A stretch of DNA of 64,000 bases from Diphasiastrum complanatum (GCA_029204225.1 CM055096.1:73041349-73105348); one strand, 5' to 3'; positions 44,001 through 53,913 are shown, counted from the stretch's first letter. Notes: generated by a model not told the origin, from the letters alone. Numbers and translations: made by a program.

Positions 44001-45124
44001 ACAGAGCCATAGGCATTTCTATGACAACACACCAGAGGAGTCACCAGATGACTTTGATTGTACCAATTGGGAGGCCATGCAGGGTCCGCATGGTGCACAG
44101 GATGAGGCACGGGATGATCCAGAGGATGGTTCACATGATGAGTCCCAGAGCCCAGAGCATTTGTATTCGGATGCCCAGCTGGACGACTTGATTGCAAACT
44201 TGGATTCAGAGGCCCAGCAGATGTCGAGCGTCAGGGTGCCCCCATCCTCTCTAGCCAGCATGCCCTACACAGAGTCTCAGCCAGAGCAGCTACACGAGGT
44301 GCCTGCAGTTCCTCCAGTTCCTCAGAGGGTGTATGTGCGCCGCACAACACCTCTAGTGCCACCGATTCCATTGAGGCCTGCAGCCCCTTCATCGCCATCC
44401 ACTTTTGCAGCAGCAGGTCTCCATGGCAGGCCACCATCTGTGCCCAGATCTTCTCTTGTAGCGCCCACATCTACAGACGCTCCTCCAGTGGCAGCACCCA
44501 CAGCACATCCTCCTCCATTGGCAGCACCCACGGCACCGGCTCCTCCTTTGGCAGCACCCAGGATGTACCAGTACCGGCCACCGCAGCGCCCCTTTCAGTA
44601 CTGCAAGGACGGCCCTTCCACATCCAGTTCCTCCACCAGCAGCAGGCCCACGGGCACACACTCCTCGGACCTATCCTCCACTATCAGCTACACAGGGACA
44701 CCCATCTTTGGCTACTCTATCCCAGCCGGCCGCAGCTTGGGCCCAGCCTAGCCAGCCAGGTGACTTGCATGGGGGTGATGAGGCATTGACGGCTCCCCTC
44801 GTCCGCAAGAGGCCAAGAAGGCCCAAGGGTGCACCGAACAAGAAAGGCAGGGCACAGAAACTGCCAGGGAAGAGAGGACGACCTCGCAGGGCTCCAGTTG
44901 CTGGTAGAGGTGCAGTATTATAGCCAGCTGCAGCAGGTGTTGTTGGTTTAGCCTGCTTGGGGGCTGATGCGGAGGCAGATTGGGAGGATGAGGATGACGA
45001 GTCTTCCCCCTCGGATACACAGCCCATGCCAGTACCAGACAAGCATGGATATCAGTTGCGAGAGTCAGCTCGGGGCCCTGAGTTGTCTCCAGAGCATTCG
45101 TTTGAGTCAGAGCTAGAGCATTGA
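41002..45124 (+). pseudogene. hAT transposase copy 1 (BED finger, DUF659-like core, dimerisation domain, AT-hook tail)
   Basis: The start MVHSNLADLWDEVDIVRRV is followed by a BED-type finger (IVRC, TGA, YC; later GHLLGARARDGG and APCASMSV) containing a stop and a small deletion. A Pro/Ser-rich spacer leads to AVASLIYELNLPFAITDSEP. The catalytic core has MSDGWTD at 42,134-42,154 and VVMDNATNC near 42,321, the expected first two acids. Introns lie at 42,843-42,953, from 43,180 and at 43,432-43,533. The dimerisation region reads ITWWTMFGSTYPSIQRLA and SVCERNWSTWALIHT. The C-terminal tail has KRGRPRRAP, an AT-hook. Stops occur at 41,819, about 42,181, 42,832 and 44,921, and a frameshift near 44,700. 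Confidence 0.85.
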
Positions 45125-45484
45125 TTGTGGCTCTGTTGTTTTAGTTTTAGTAGTTTGTCTCTAGCAGACGGCCTACCATTGTACTCAGATGATTTTTCAC
45201 ATTATATACAGTGTTTGGCCTACATTATTTGCTGCACATTGTGCGTATGTCGCTCTGTACATGTGATGCTTTGTTTTATGTCGAATTCTATGTGCGTGTG
45301 TGAATCCTATTTTCATCTAATTTCGTTTGAAGTGAATGCTAGCTTCACATATATGCACCTACATCATGAGCACAGCAATCACCCCTACACTATGTTAGAC
45401 ACTAAATGCTGCCACATCTACTGCCGAAAATTACATAACAACAGTCAGCCACATTCGGCCAGACCCCATCTATTCTAGACATTC
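45125..45484. other. Flank between hAT copy 1 and the inverted tail gene
   Basis: No independent gene is seen. The part next to 45,485 is the downstream flank of the minus-strand tail exon; it resembles 53,936-54,000 (shared TATGTAATTTTCGG and GTAGATG words), so the repeat unit extends beyond the exon. Confidence 0.5.
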
Positions 45485-45820
45485 CTATGGATCCTCCACT
45501 GACTCCTCGGCCTCGTCAGGTGCATTGTTCTGACGCTCTCGCTCTGCCTCCCGGTTAGCCCGTGCTGCCTCCTAGTTAGCACGACGGCGGGCAGCCCTTT
45601 CCCTGACCATGATGAGCTACCGCCGTGTGAAGTTCATTCCGATCTGCTCATCCAAATCCAGCTCGACAGCGGGGGCGGGGGGCACAGCGCGGGCTGGGTG
45701 CTCCGGCTCCAGATTTCTCTGCCGAGCCTGTCACAGCATCTCTGCAATGTCTGCCTCTTGCTTCCGATGCCTTTCGTTGTGCCTTCGGACATCTTCCTCG
45801 AGCTTCCTCCTGGCTTTGCC
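45485..45820 (-). pseudogene. hAT family II C-terminal tail exon, minus-strand copy
   Basis: The minus strand reads RRKLEEDVRRHNERHRKQEA, DIAEML, a stop, QARQRN, then VELDLDEQIGMNFTRR, a stop, LIMVRER and finally APDEAEESVEDP with a TAG at 45,485-45,487. It matches the exon at 53,620-53,913 along its whole length, including the sequence after the stop. The region is charged and probably coiled coil. Two internal stops inactivate it. I infer membership of a hAT family from the plus-strand copy, where a BED-like finger lies upstream. Confidence 0.65.
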
Positions 45821-45871
45821 CTCAGGCCTCGATGGTATGCGCTCCGCCATCTCACGACACCCTGTTGCTCG

Positions 45872-46084
45872 AAATGGCTCTCACAGCCTCTCAATGGCTC
45901 TCACTGGCTCTCTCACAGCCTCCCTCTCACAGCCTCTCACTCGGTCTGTGACACAGCCTCTCACAAAATGCCTCTCACAATGCCTCTCTCTCACAGCCTC
46001 TCACTGGCTCTCTCTCACAGCCTCTCACAATGCCTCTCACAGCCTCTCTCTCACAGCCTCTCACTGGCTCTCTCACTGTCTCGT
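45872..46084. repeat. Tandem CTCTCACAGC / CTCACTGGCT repeats
   Basis: Irregular tandem array built from CTCTCACAGC, CTCTCACTGGCT and CTCTCACAATGC units, about 213 bp. Apparent ORFs through it only translate the repeat. Confidence 0.85.
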
Positions 46085-46150
46085 GAGTGCCTATTTAACC
46101 CCACAACCTGTTTCCCCATATGCATTTGTTGATGATTCCATGTGCTACTG

Positions 46151-46490
46151 TACCTCTCCCATGTATTGCTCCCCCACATGCTGCACTCCGATTGGGTCCA
46201 TGGTCTGCTCCTCCACAGTGCCCATGTGACGGTGTACCTGTCCGGATGTATTGCTCCCCCACATGCTGCACTCTGATTGGGTCCATGGTCTGCTCCTCCA
46301 CAGTGCCCATGTGACGGTGTACCTGCCCCATGTATTGCTCCCCCACATGCTGCACTCCGATTGGGTCCGTGGTCTGCTCCCCCACAGTGCCCATGTGACG
46401 GTGTACCTGTCCGGATTTGCTGCCCCCCCACATGCTGCACTCCCATTGACCACCAAGTCTGCTCTCCCACAGTGCCCCCAGTACAGTCCC
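46151..46490. repeat. 84-bp minisatellite, about four units
   Basis: Units containing TTGCTCCCCCACATGCTGCA then TGGTCTGCTCC and GTGCCCATGTGACGGTGTAC start at about 46,166, 46,251, 46,335 and 46,417, the last diverged. The period of 84-85 bp keeps one minus-strand frame largely open (GGADHGPNRSAACGGAIHG repeats), but no protein family is recognised. Confidence 0.88.
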
Positions 46491-46618
46491 CCTGTATAGT
46501 AACATCATTTTTCTAAACCGTAGCCCTTTTTTTTCCTGAATTTTTTACCCAGTATTAGCCTGTTAAAAGGGTTTTTATAAAAAATAATAATAATAATAAT
46601 AATAAATATTATTTTTGT

Positions 46619-46716
46619 GGTGCCGCCCTGGTACCGCTGGTCTGAGGGCGGCACCATAACCGCGGTACCACCATTATGGTACCGCGGTACCATAATGGCG
46701 GTACCACGTGCCACTA

Positions 46717-46762
<46 letters not shown>
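46619..46762. repeat. hAT-associated hairpin module and (TA)n tract, copy 2
   Basis: A 37-nt hairpin at 46,619-46,655 has 11-bp perfect arms GGTGCCGCCCT and AGGGCGGCACC. It is followed by the CCGCGGTACCACCATTATGG palindrome-like block (46,660-46,706) and a (TA)n tract at about 46,719-46,761. It is preceded by an (AAT)n tract at about 46,583-46,607 and a CCTGAATTTTTTACCC element also found at 47,480-47,500. Confidence 0.88.
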
Positions 46763-46765
<3 letters not shown>

Positions 46766-46919
46766 CAAACATGCGCGTCCACCCTGGACGCGGCCATTTT
46801 GCTTCCGTGTCCGGCGTCCGACCCTCCGACGCGGACGCGTCTTTTTTTTTTTCTTTTCTTTTGTTAACACAAAATACACTAAAAAAAAAAAGTCCATCCA
46901 CCCCGGACTTGTCCTGAGG

Positions 46920-47100
46920 TGGACGCGCCAGGGGCGCGTCCGCGTCCGGACGCGTCCCCGGATGCGCGTTTGGGCCCAAGGTCCGCTTCCTTATATATAT
47001 ATATATATATATCATAGATCCAGGGGACGCGTCCGGGCGCGTCCGCGTCCGGACGCGTCCCCGGATGCGCGTTTGCGCCCAGGGTCCGCTTCCTTGGTGC
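46920..47100. repeat. GGACGCGTCC-type GC-rich repeat, duplicated around a (TA)n tract
   Basis: A block containing GGCGCGTCCGCGTCCGGACG, CGTCCCCGGATGCGCGTTTG and GGTCCGCTTCCTT occurs at about 46,930-46,992 and again at 47,034-47,095, nearly identical. They are separated by (TA)n and TCATAGATCCAGGGG. The design parallels the GGTACC palindromes, but with MluI-type ACGCGT modules. Confidence 0.88.
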
Positions 47101-47119
47101 CCCACAATACCGCCATTAT

Positions 47120-47160
47120 GGTGCCGCCTTGGAAAATGCTTTTCCAGGGCGACACCATAG

Positions 47161-47191
<31 letters not shown>

Positions 47192-47280
47192 TAGATCCAG
47201 CGGTACCAAGATCCGCGGATCCCGGTACCTCGGATCCACACCAGTATCGCGGATCCATACTGATCCGCGATACCATAATA
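47120..47280. repeat. hAT-associated hairpin module and palindrome half, copy 3
   Basis: A 37-nt hairpin at 47,120-47,156 (GGTGCCGCCTTGG ... CCAGGGCGACACC) is followed by (TA)n at 47,160-47,189. Then come TCATAGATCCAGCGGTACC and GGTACCTCGGATCC modules, corresponding to the right arm of the palindrome at 40,629-40,720. Confidence 0.88.
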
Positions 47281-47329
47281 CATTAATATATTTAATATTC
47301 AATATATATATATATATATATTGCCCTAA

Positions 47330-47464
47330 TTTCCCCCCCCTCGCTTCATCTCTCTCCCTGCCCATCGCGTTGCTATCCGCGCCCTCCTCGCCATCACACT
47401 GTCTTCGCGTTGCACAGATCGATTCCGACCCTGCTACTGCTATTTCGGCCATTGCTGTGGATTA
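47330..47464 (+). other. Truncated hAT 5' untranslated segment
   Basis: A C-tract followed by TCGCTTCATCTCTCTCCCTG and TATTTCGGCCATTGCTGTGG matches the 5' sequence of hAT copy 1 (40,775-40,935). It then stops at GATTAACCC and passes into a second hairpin module, so this is a 5' stub without transposase. Confidence 0.65.
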
Positions 47465-47668
47465 ACCCTAAACCTTTTTTTTTCAGAATTTTTTACCCTA
47501 ATTTACATTAATAAAAGCAATTTTTATTAGAAAATTAAAAAATAATAATAATAAGAAATATTATTTATTGGTGCCGCCTTGTTACTGTGGATCCCAGGGC
47601 GGCACCATAACCGCGGTACCACCATTATGGTTACTGGCGGTACCATAATGGTGGTACCACCTGATCTA

Positions 47669-47702
<34 letters not shown>

Positions 47703-47745
47703 TAGGTCCCGCGGTACCTGGTACTGCGGATCGTGGTACCGCGGT
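47465..47745. repeat. hAT-associated hairpin module and palindrome, copy 4
   Basis: Starts with an AACCCTAAACC and T-tract segment and an AAT-rich tract, then the 37-nt hairpin at 47,570-47,606 (GGTGCCGCC ... GGCGGCACC). This is followed by CCGCGGTACCACCATTATGG, TGGCGGTACCATAATGG, GATCTATGA-(TA)n-TCATAGGTCC and CGGTACC modules up to 47,745. hAT copy 2 begins directly downstream. Confidence 0.88.
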
Positions 47746-48048
47746 ACCAAAATATAAATATTATTTAATATATAATGTTTTTTTTGACCTAAACACCTAC
47801 CCGCCCCCCTCTCGTTTCCTCTGAAATTTTTTTGCGCACTCCTCCGCCCTGCCATCGCTGTTGTTTCTGCTCTGCATTTGCGTCGCCCTTCGTCCACGCA
47901 ACGCCCTGCCTTGCATCCAACTTGCTTTGCCCTGCCTTCGCCCATTTTCAGCGTCTCTCCAACAGTGAACCTTGCTTTTTTATTTCCATCAATCCATCCT
48001 TCCAGTTTTAGCTTCATCTGCATTTTTTCCCTAGTTTTCTCCATCGCA

Positions 48049-50960
48049 ATGGTGCAATCCGACCTTTCCGGTCTGTGGGACGAGGTAGACATTGTCAGGC
48101 GGGTTGCCGACAAGACCAACAAGACCGGTCAGAAGATCGTGCGTTGCCGATACTGTCTCGTCGAATTTGCTGCGTCCCTCACTCGCCTTGAAGGCCATCT
48201 GCTCGGTGCACGCGCCAAAAATGGTGCCACCTAAAATGCTGCCCTTGTGGCAGCTTGTCTGTCCTCGACATACAGCGACTACTAGACACCTACGGGCCGC
48301 GGCTCGTGGCGGGGGAGAACACCATTTCGGAGGGCGTTCTCCGGTTTTGCACCGCTCCTTATGTGGTTGACCCAGAGTTGCTGCCTGCTTGGCTGGCACG
48401 CACGAGGAGAGGGCACCCATCCTCATCCCGTCCCATTGCCCCTCATCCCCCTCAAACAGTTCCGCCACACACACCCCCATCTGCACCCATTCCGGTGGAT
48501 CCCGTCCCATCACGTCCGCCAGTTGCCACTGCGGTCCCACCACCACGTCCTGTTGCTTCACGCCCCCGGTTTACGGATTTCTCATGGATTCTCCGCCACC
48601 CGAGCAGGCCCAGGATGCTACTGGTGAGGCCTTCGAGGATGTGGATGAGATCCCTTCTTCCTTCCCTTCCCATCCGGATGACCTACTCAGCCAGCAGTTT
48701 TCGTACCCCATGCCAGATGTTGCCCCTCCACCAGTGCACCCCACCTATCTTGCTGCACCCATCCCTGCCAGTGCATCCCACTCTCCCCATTCCACGTCTA
48801 CAGCCGTTGCATCCACCAGTGCCCAGCCTGTCGCGTCATCGTCCATTCCCGTCACGGTTGGTGCACCGTGCTGGAGGTCCACCACCCGTCGCCCACCAAG
48901 TAGAGCCCTTGTGCGGCAGACCATTCGTGGCGCGCATCAGCCGCACATGGATAGAGAGGCCACACAGGCCGTGGCCAGTTTGATTTACGAGCTGAACCTA
49001 CCTTTTGCCATCACCGATTCTGAGCCCTTTAGAAGGGCATTCCACCTTGCACAGTCTGTCAGCCCTAGCTAGAGAGTCCCTGGTTGAAAGGTTGTCCGCA
49101 CACACATGCTGAGAGAGATAGGGTTGAGTCCTTGTCTAGAGAGATGGAGCCTCTACGCCGCCACTGGGCCACATATGGATGCAGCATCATGTCTGATGGC
49201 TGGACTGATGTCAGGAGGAGGCCGATCCTCAACATCTTGGTCTCTAGCTGCATGGGTACACAGTTTTTGAGAGCCGTGGATTGCAGAAGGGGGGGGAGAG
49301 TCTAATTAGCAGAGTTCATGTACGATGTCATTAGGTCTTCCATCCTGTCCATAGGCCCCCAGCATGTCGTTACGGTGGTGACGGACAATGTCACCAACTG
49401 TGTTCAGATGGGTGTCCTGCTAGAGGCCGAGTTCCCTCATATCGTCCATACCCCCTGTGCGGTGCACGACATAGACCTTTTGATGGGGGACATAGGTGCA
49501 CTTCCCTGGGTTAGAGCCATCGTCCGCGAGGCCCTCTTCCTGGTGACCTTTGTCACCAGGAAGAGGCGTGTTCTTGCCATGTTTCGGGTGTTCAGCCATT
49601 TGGACCTCCGTAAGTTAGCCCCCACACGCTTTGCATTTGACTTGGTGGTCATCGACCGTCTGATCAGGTGCAGAGCACAACTTCTTTAGATGGTTGCCAG
49701 TGATCTTTGGCGTGCCAGTACGTTTCAGCAGACGGAGGATGGGGAGCACTTTTCTTCCACGGTGAGGGGAGACCAGTTCTGGAGGGATGCATAGACATTG
49801 TCAGGACTCCTTTGACCACTCTACATTGTGCTCCGCATGGCGGACAGCGAGGGGTCCACACTTGGACTAGTGTATGAGCTCATGGACCGGATCGGACAGC
49901 TCCTGCAGCTGCCCATCTTGTAGCCAGAGAGGTAAGCGGTACAGTGTTGTAATTGGTCTTTATTTTTTCAGTGTTTGGGAGGCCATGCAGGGTCTACAGG
50001 GTGCACATGATGAGGCACGGGTTGATTCAGGGGATGGTGCACAGGATGAGGCCCATAGCCCTGAGCATTTGTATTCAGATGCCCACCTGGACGACTTGAT
50101 TGCCACATTGGATTCAGAGGCTCAGTAGATGCCGAGTGTCAGGGCACCCCCTTCATCTCTTGCCAGCATGCCATACACAGAGTCCCAGCCAGAGCAGCCG
50201 CACGAGGTGTCTACAATTCCTCCAGCTCCTCAGAGGGTATATGTGCTCCGCACAGCTCCTCCAGTGCCACCGATGCCATTCAGGCCTGCAGCCCCTCCAT
50301 CGCCGTCCACTTCTGCAGCACCAGGTCTCCATGGCAGGCCACCATCTGTGCCCAGGTTTTCTCTTGCAGCGCCCACATCGAAAGTGGCTCCTCCAGCTGC
50401 TCCTCTAGTGGCAGCACCCACTCCACATCCGCCTCCTTTGGCAGCACCCACTCCACTCGCTTCCCCTTTGGCAGCACCCAAGATGTACTAGTACCGGCCA
50501 CCGCAGCGCCCCTTTCAGTACATATCGCCGCTGTACTCGCCTCCTGCACAGCCAGTTCCTCCACTTGCAGCAGCCCCACGGGCACACACTCCACGAGCTC
50601 ATCCTCCTCGCTCAGGTGCACAGGGAGTTCCCTCTTTTCTCTTTTGCTTCCCTATCCCAGCCAGCCTCAGCTTGGGCCCAGCCTAGCCAGCCAGGTGATT
50701 TGCATGGGGGTGATGAGGCATTGACAGCTCCTCTTGTCCGCAAGAGACCAGGAAGGCTTTGGTGCACCGAACAAGACAGGCAAGGCACAAAAACTGCCAG
50801 GGAAGAGAGGACGACCACGCAGGGCTCCAGGTACAGCTAGAGGTGCAAGATTACAGCCAGCTGGAGGAGGTGTTGTTGGTTTGGCTTGCTTGGGGGCTGA
50901 TGCGGAGGCAGATTGGGATGATGCTAGTGAGGAGTCCTCTTCCTCTCATCCATATAGATA
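48049..50960 (+). pseudogene. hAT transposase copy 2 (dimerisation domain deleted)
   Basis: The start MVQSDLSGLWDEVDIVRRVA leads to a clear BED-type finger, IVRCRYCLVEFAASLTRLEG then HLLGARAKNG (C-x2-C ... H), better preserved than in copy 1. After stops and a frameshifted Pro-rich spacer come AVASLIYELNLPFAITDSEP, MSDGWTDVRRRPILNILVSS (about 49,187) and VVTDNVTNC (about 49,377). A donor follows CAGAGAG at 49,932, but 40-50 bp into the intron the sequence jumps to the C-terminal tail at VWEAMQGLQGAHDEA. The dimerisation domain and two introns are missing. The tail retains the GKRGRPRRAP AT-hook near 50,805. Confidence 0.85.
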
Positions 50961-51010
50961 GTGGTGCCACGAAGCTTAGCTCTGCACCGCAAAGCATCTC
51001 GGCGACTCTC

Positions 51011-51011
<1 letters not shown>

Positions 51012-51053
<42 letters not shown>
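51012..51053. repeat. (GA)n microsatellite at the 3' end of the LINE-like unit
   Basis: About 42 bp of GA. On the minus strand it follows AATAAAGCTTTCTTTCTCTC, so it marks the 3' terminus of the minus-strand retroposon rather than a poly-A tail. Confidence 0.85.
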
Positions 51054-51058
<5 letters not shown>

Positions 51059-51293
51059 AAGCTTTATTAACGTCTTTTCCATGGAAAAGTCATATAAGAC
51101 GAACAAGTACATCAACTAAGTTGGACACAAGACGGATCAGTGTCGTCAAAGCAGAAAAAACAAACTCACTAACTAGGAAGAGAGTCATATAGCCAGGATT
51201 ATATGGTACGTAGACCATTTACATGTTCAACTGGACATCTCTTCATTTCTCTATCTCTGATTCTATCTCAGAATTATCATTAACTATAGGGTT

Positions 51294-52209
51294 TCAATCT
51301 ACCAGTCTGATAATACCATCACGATAGATAAGCCGTTTGCCAGTTAATAGAGCTTCTTGTCTTGCCTTCTTACGTTCTTGAACTTGGATGAAGGTAAGAT
51401 CTTCGTCCAGGTAGATTTTGGTTTCCCGCAATTTGAATCTCTTCCCTAGAACTTCACGCCTGTGAGACACTGATGTGAAGCGGATGACAAGAGTATCCAG
51501 GTCCTTCTTAGGTCGCCAAGCAGTTTCTATTCCTTCGCTATGGTATTGAAGATTTCCTTCCAAAAACTTCTCAGCTTCTGCAACAGCATTTTGAGAGTTC
51601 GGAATACCTCTAACAACACATTGAGAGCTTTATGCTCTCGCAGACGGCTCTCAATGAACGTGGCTGAGATAAGCAAAGGTGAAGGCGGAGGTGGAGAGAT
51701 AATTGGAGATGAACCTTTAAGCACATCTGCCCAGACTGGACAGCCGTATGGTGTTGTTCCACCTGATTTTCGAGCTGTTGGATTTTTGCCGAAGTAGCGA
51801 TTTGGGAAGAAGCTACACTTTTTATAATTGCAACTTCGTTCTTGAGTTCTTGAATGGAAGTATCCAACTTCTGGAGATGCGATTGCACCACTAGAAGCAG
51901 GGAATCATGAGAAGCCAGTTGCTCTCTGTGATTATTGAGGTATTCAAATAGACGGAGTTGATCATCCCCAAGAAGTTTGACCAATGCATATGGAGGGAAA
52001 GAAATAGGTGCTTCTGGAGTGTTTGGAGTCAAGGGAATAGCTACAATAGTTTCATTATTGTCAAGAATAGGGTTTGATGGAGAGATAGGAACCGCAACAG
52101 GCATAGAAGGAGGGGTAGGTGGATTTGGCTGTAAGGAAGATGTTGAAGCATTGTTGGAAACGGAGGATGGCTCAAAAGTGGTGGCAACGACTTTTTTGCG
52201 ACGTGGCAT
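51294..52209 (-). pseudogene. LINE ORF1-like protein (coiled coil plus L1-ORF1-type C-terminal domain)
   Basis: The minus-strand ATG at 52,207-52,209 starts MPRRKKVVATTFEPSSVSNN. A Pro-rich segment follows, then a coiled coil (NHREQLASHDSLLLVVQSHL, QKLDTSIQELKNEVAIIKSV, AKIQQLENQVEQHHTAV). Frameshifts near 51,720 and 51,585 separate this from a C-terminal block at 51,294-51,563: IRFTSVSHRREVLGKRFKLR, ETKIYLDEDLTFIQVQERKK and KRLIYRDGIIRLV. That block resembles the C-terminal RNA-binding domain of L1-type ORF1 proteins (the IYLNEDLT...R...R pattern). No endonuclease or RT is attached, so this is an ORF1-only unit. Confidence 0.65.
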
Positions 52210-52448
52210 TATGAGGAATCCAGCAGATTAGCGATGAGGGACAACAGGTGCGATGGAAGACAACGATGGAGCCAGCAGATCAGGGAGCCAACAGATCAGC
52301 GATGGAGGACAGGTGCAAAAATGCAGAAATGCGATGGACAGCAGATCTTCCAGCAGATGGAGGAGGTGCGATGGAGGAAGCGCGATGGAGGACAACCATC
52401 GCTAGGCCGGCCATCACTAGGCCATGGAGATCCTCTGGCGCCCAGATA

Positions 52449-52760
<312 letters not shown>

Positions 52761-52763
52761 TTA

Positions 52764-52832
52764 GAGTTTAGGTGTGTGTGCTTTGGTTTAGGGTTTAGGA
52801 GGAGAGAGAGATATTGGATTTAGGGTTTAGGG
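52764..52832. repeat. Short TTTAGGG telomere-like repeats
   Basis: GGTTTAGGGTTTAGGA and GGATTTAGGGTTTAGGG, each with two adjacent plant telomere-type units, occur between TG-rich and GA-rich tracts. There are too few units to be a functional telomere. Confidence 0.7.
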
Positions 52833-52841
52833 TGTGTGTGT

Positions 52842-52842
<1 letters not shown>

Positions 52843-52893
<51 letters not shown>
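52843..52893. repeat. (GA)n microsatellite upstream of hAT family II
   Basis: About 51 bp of GA ending two bases before the ATG at 52,895. Confidence 0.95.
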
Positions 52894-52894
<1 letters not shown>

Positions 52895-52899
<5 letters not shown>

Positions 52900-53913
52900 C
52901 GCTTCTCCCATTTGGGACGAGGTGGAGTTGTTGCCCGACAAAAAGTGGCGTGGCCCTTTTTGTCGGAAAGAGTTGGGAGGGAATGCCTCCTGGGTCTGAG
53001 CACATTTGGGAGGATTGCATACCCGGCCCACAGGGGGATGCTACGGGATCAGCATTTGTACATCCATCCCCCCTTCGGATTGGGCTCGCATTCTCGACAC
53101 ATATGTTGAGCCAGATGCTGAGGGCGGCGAGCCATTCACAGATGCCACAGAGACCCCTTCCACTGCTGCACCCACTGTCGCTCCCGCCACCGTCCCCGCC
53201 TTCGGCCCCCCCTTCACGCACCGCCCCCGCCTCCGCCACCGCCACTCCGCCAGTACTCCCCATGGATCCACAGCCTCCACTTCCGCACCTGCAGCTATGC
53301 CACCACTTTCAAAGCTGCACCGTCCATCTGCATCCTCTCAGCCATCCACATCCTGAGGCACTAGACCGACCACCATCACGGGATCTCTCAGAGAGGGACA
53401 GCACAGGGAGGGCACCAGGACCATAGCACAGATGTTCTATGACCTGAACCTCCCCTTCATCATGGCCACATCCCGCATCTTTCGAGAGGCGATCTTGAAA
53501 GTTGCAGTTTGCGTGAGCATTTGCTCTGTATCCGTTCGCACACAATTTAGTCTGGTTCCATGTTTTTCATAGTTTATTTTAATTGTGGTATATTGCTTGA
53601 CGGGCTTCTTTGTGTGCAGAGGGAGAAGTTCTTGGAAGATGTCCGCAGGCACAATGAACTGCATCGGAAGTCTGAGGCGGACTTTGCAGAGAAGCAGCGA
53701 CAGGCTCGGCAGAGACACCCGGAGCCGGAGCCGGAGCCCCCCACCTCTATTGTCGAGGTGGATTTGGATGCGCAGATTAAAGTTAACTTCACTGCACGGC
53801 AGCTGGCCATGGTCAGGGAAAGGGTGCGTATCCGTTGGGCTAACCAGGTGGCCCAGCAAGAGCGAGAGAACCATGCACCTAACCAAGGCGAGGAGTCAGT
53901 GGAGGATTCGTAG
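52895..53913 (+). pseudogene. hAT family II deletion derivative: BED-like finger joined to C-terminal tail
   Basis: The ATG at 52,895 gives MAASPIWDEVELLPDKKWRG then PFCRKELGGNASWV, a stop at 52,997 and AHLGGLHTRPTGGCYG across a frameshift. This fits the plant BED finger pattern C-x-x-K-E-x-x-G-x-x-S...A-H-L-G-G...C. A Pro/Ser-rich spacer follows, then IAQMFYDLNLPFIMATSRIF, the equivalent of IYELNLPFAITDSEPF in family I. An intron-like gap ends at the acceptor TTTGTGTGCAG (53,619), and the tail exon REKFLEDVRRHNELHRKSEA ... GEESVEDS ends at TAG 53,911. The catalytic and dimerisation regions are absent. Confidence 0.65.

Noticed and set aside
44231-44661. Several Gly/Ala/Trp-rich minus-strand frames antisense to hAT copy 1
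   Set aside because: They mirror the Pro/Ser-rich tail of the transposase and change with its repeats; no independent evidence.
46151-46490. Possible CRISPR-like array
   Set aside because: The 84-bp units are continuous without unique spacers, and the sequence is from a plant nuclear context; it is a minisatellite.
46505-47465. Large frames with Tyr-Ile repeats through the hAT 5' modules
   Set aside because: The Tyr-Ile runs are (TA)n tracts and the rest are palindromic GC modules; no protein family is seen.
52764-52832. Telomere or subtelomere at 52.8 kb
   Set aside because: Only two pairs of TTTAGGG units are present, which is far too few, and transposon sequence continues on both sides.
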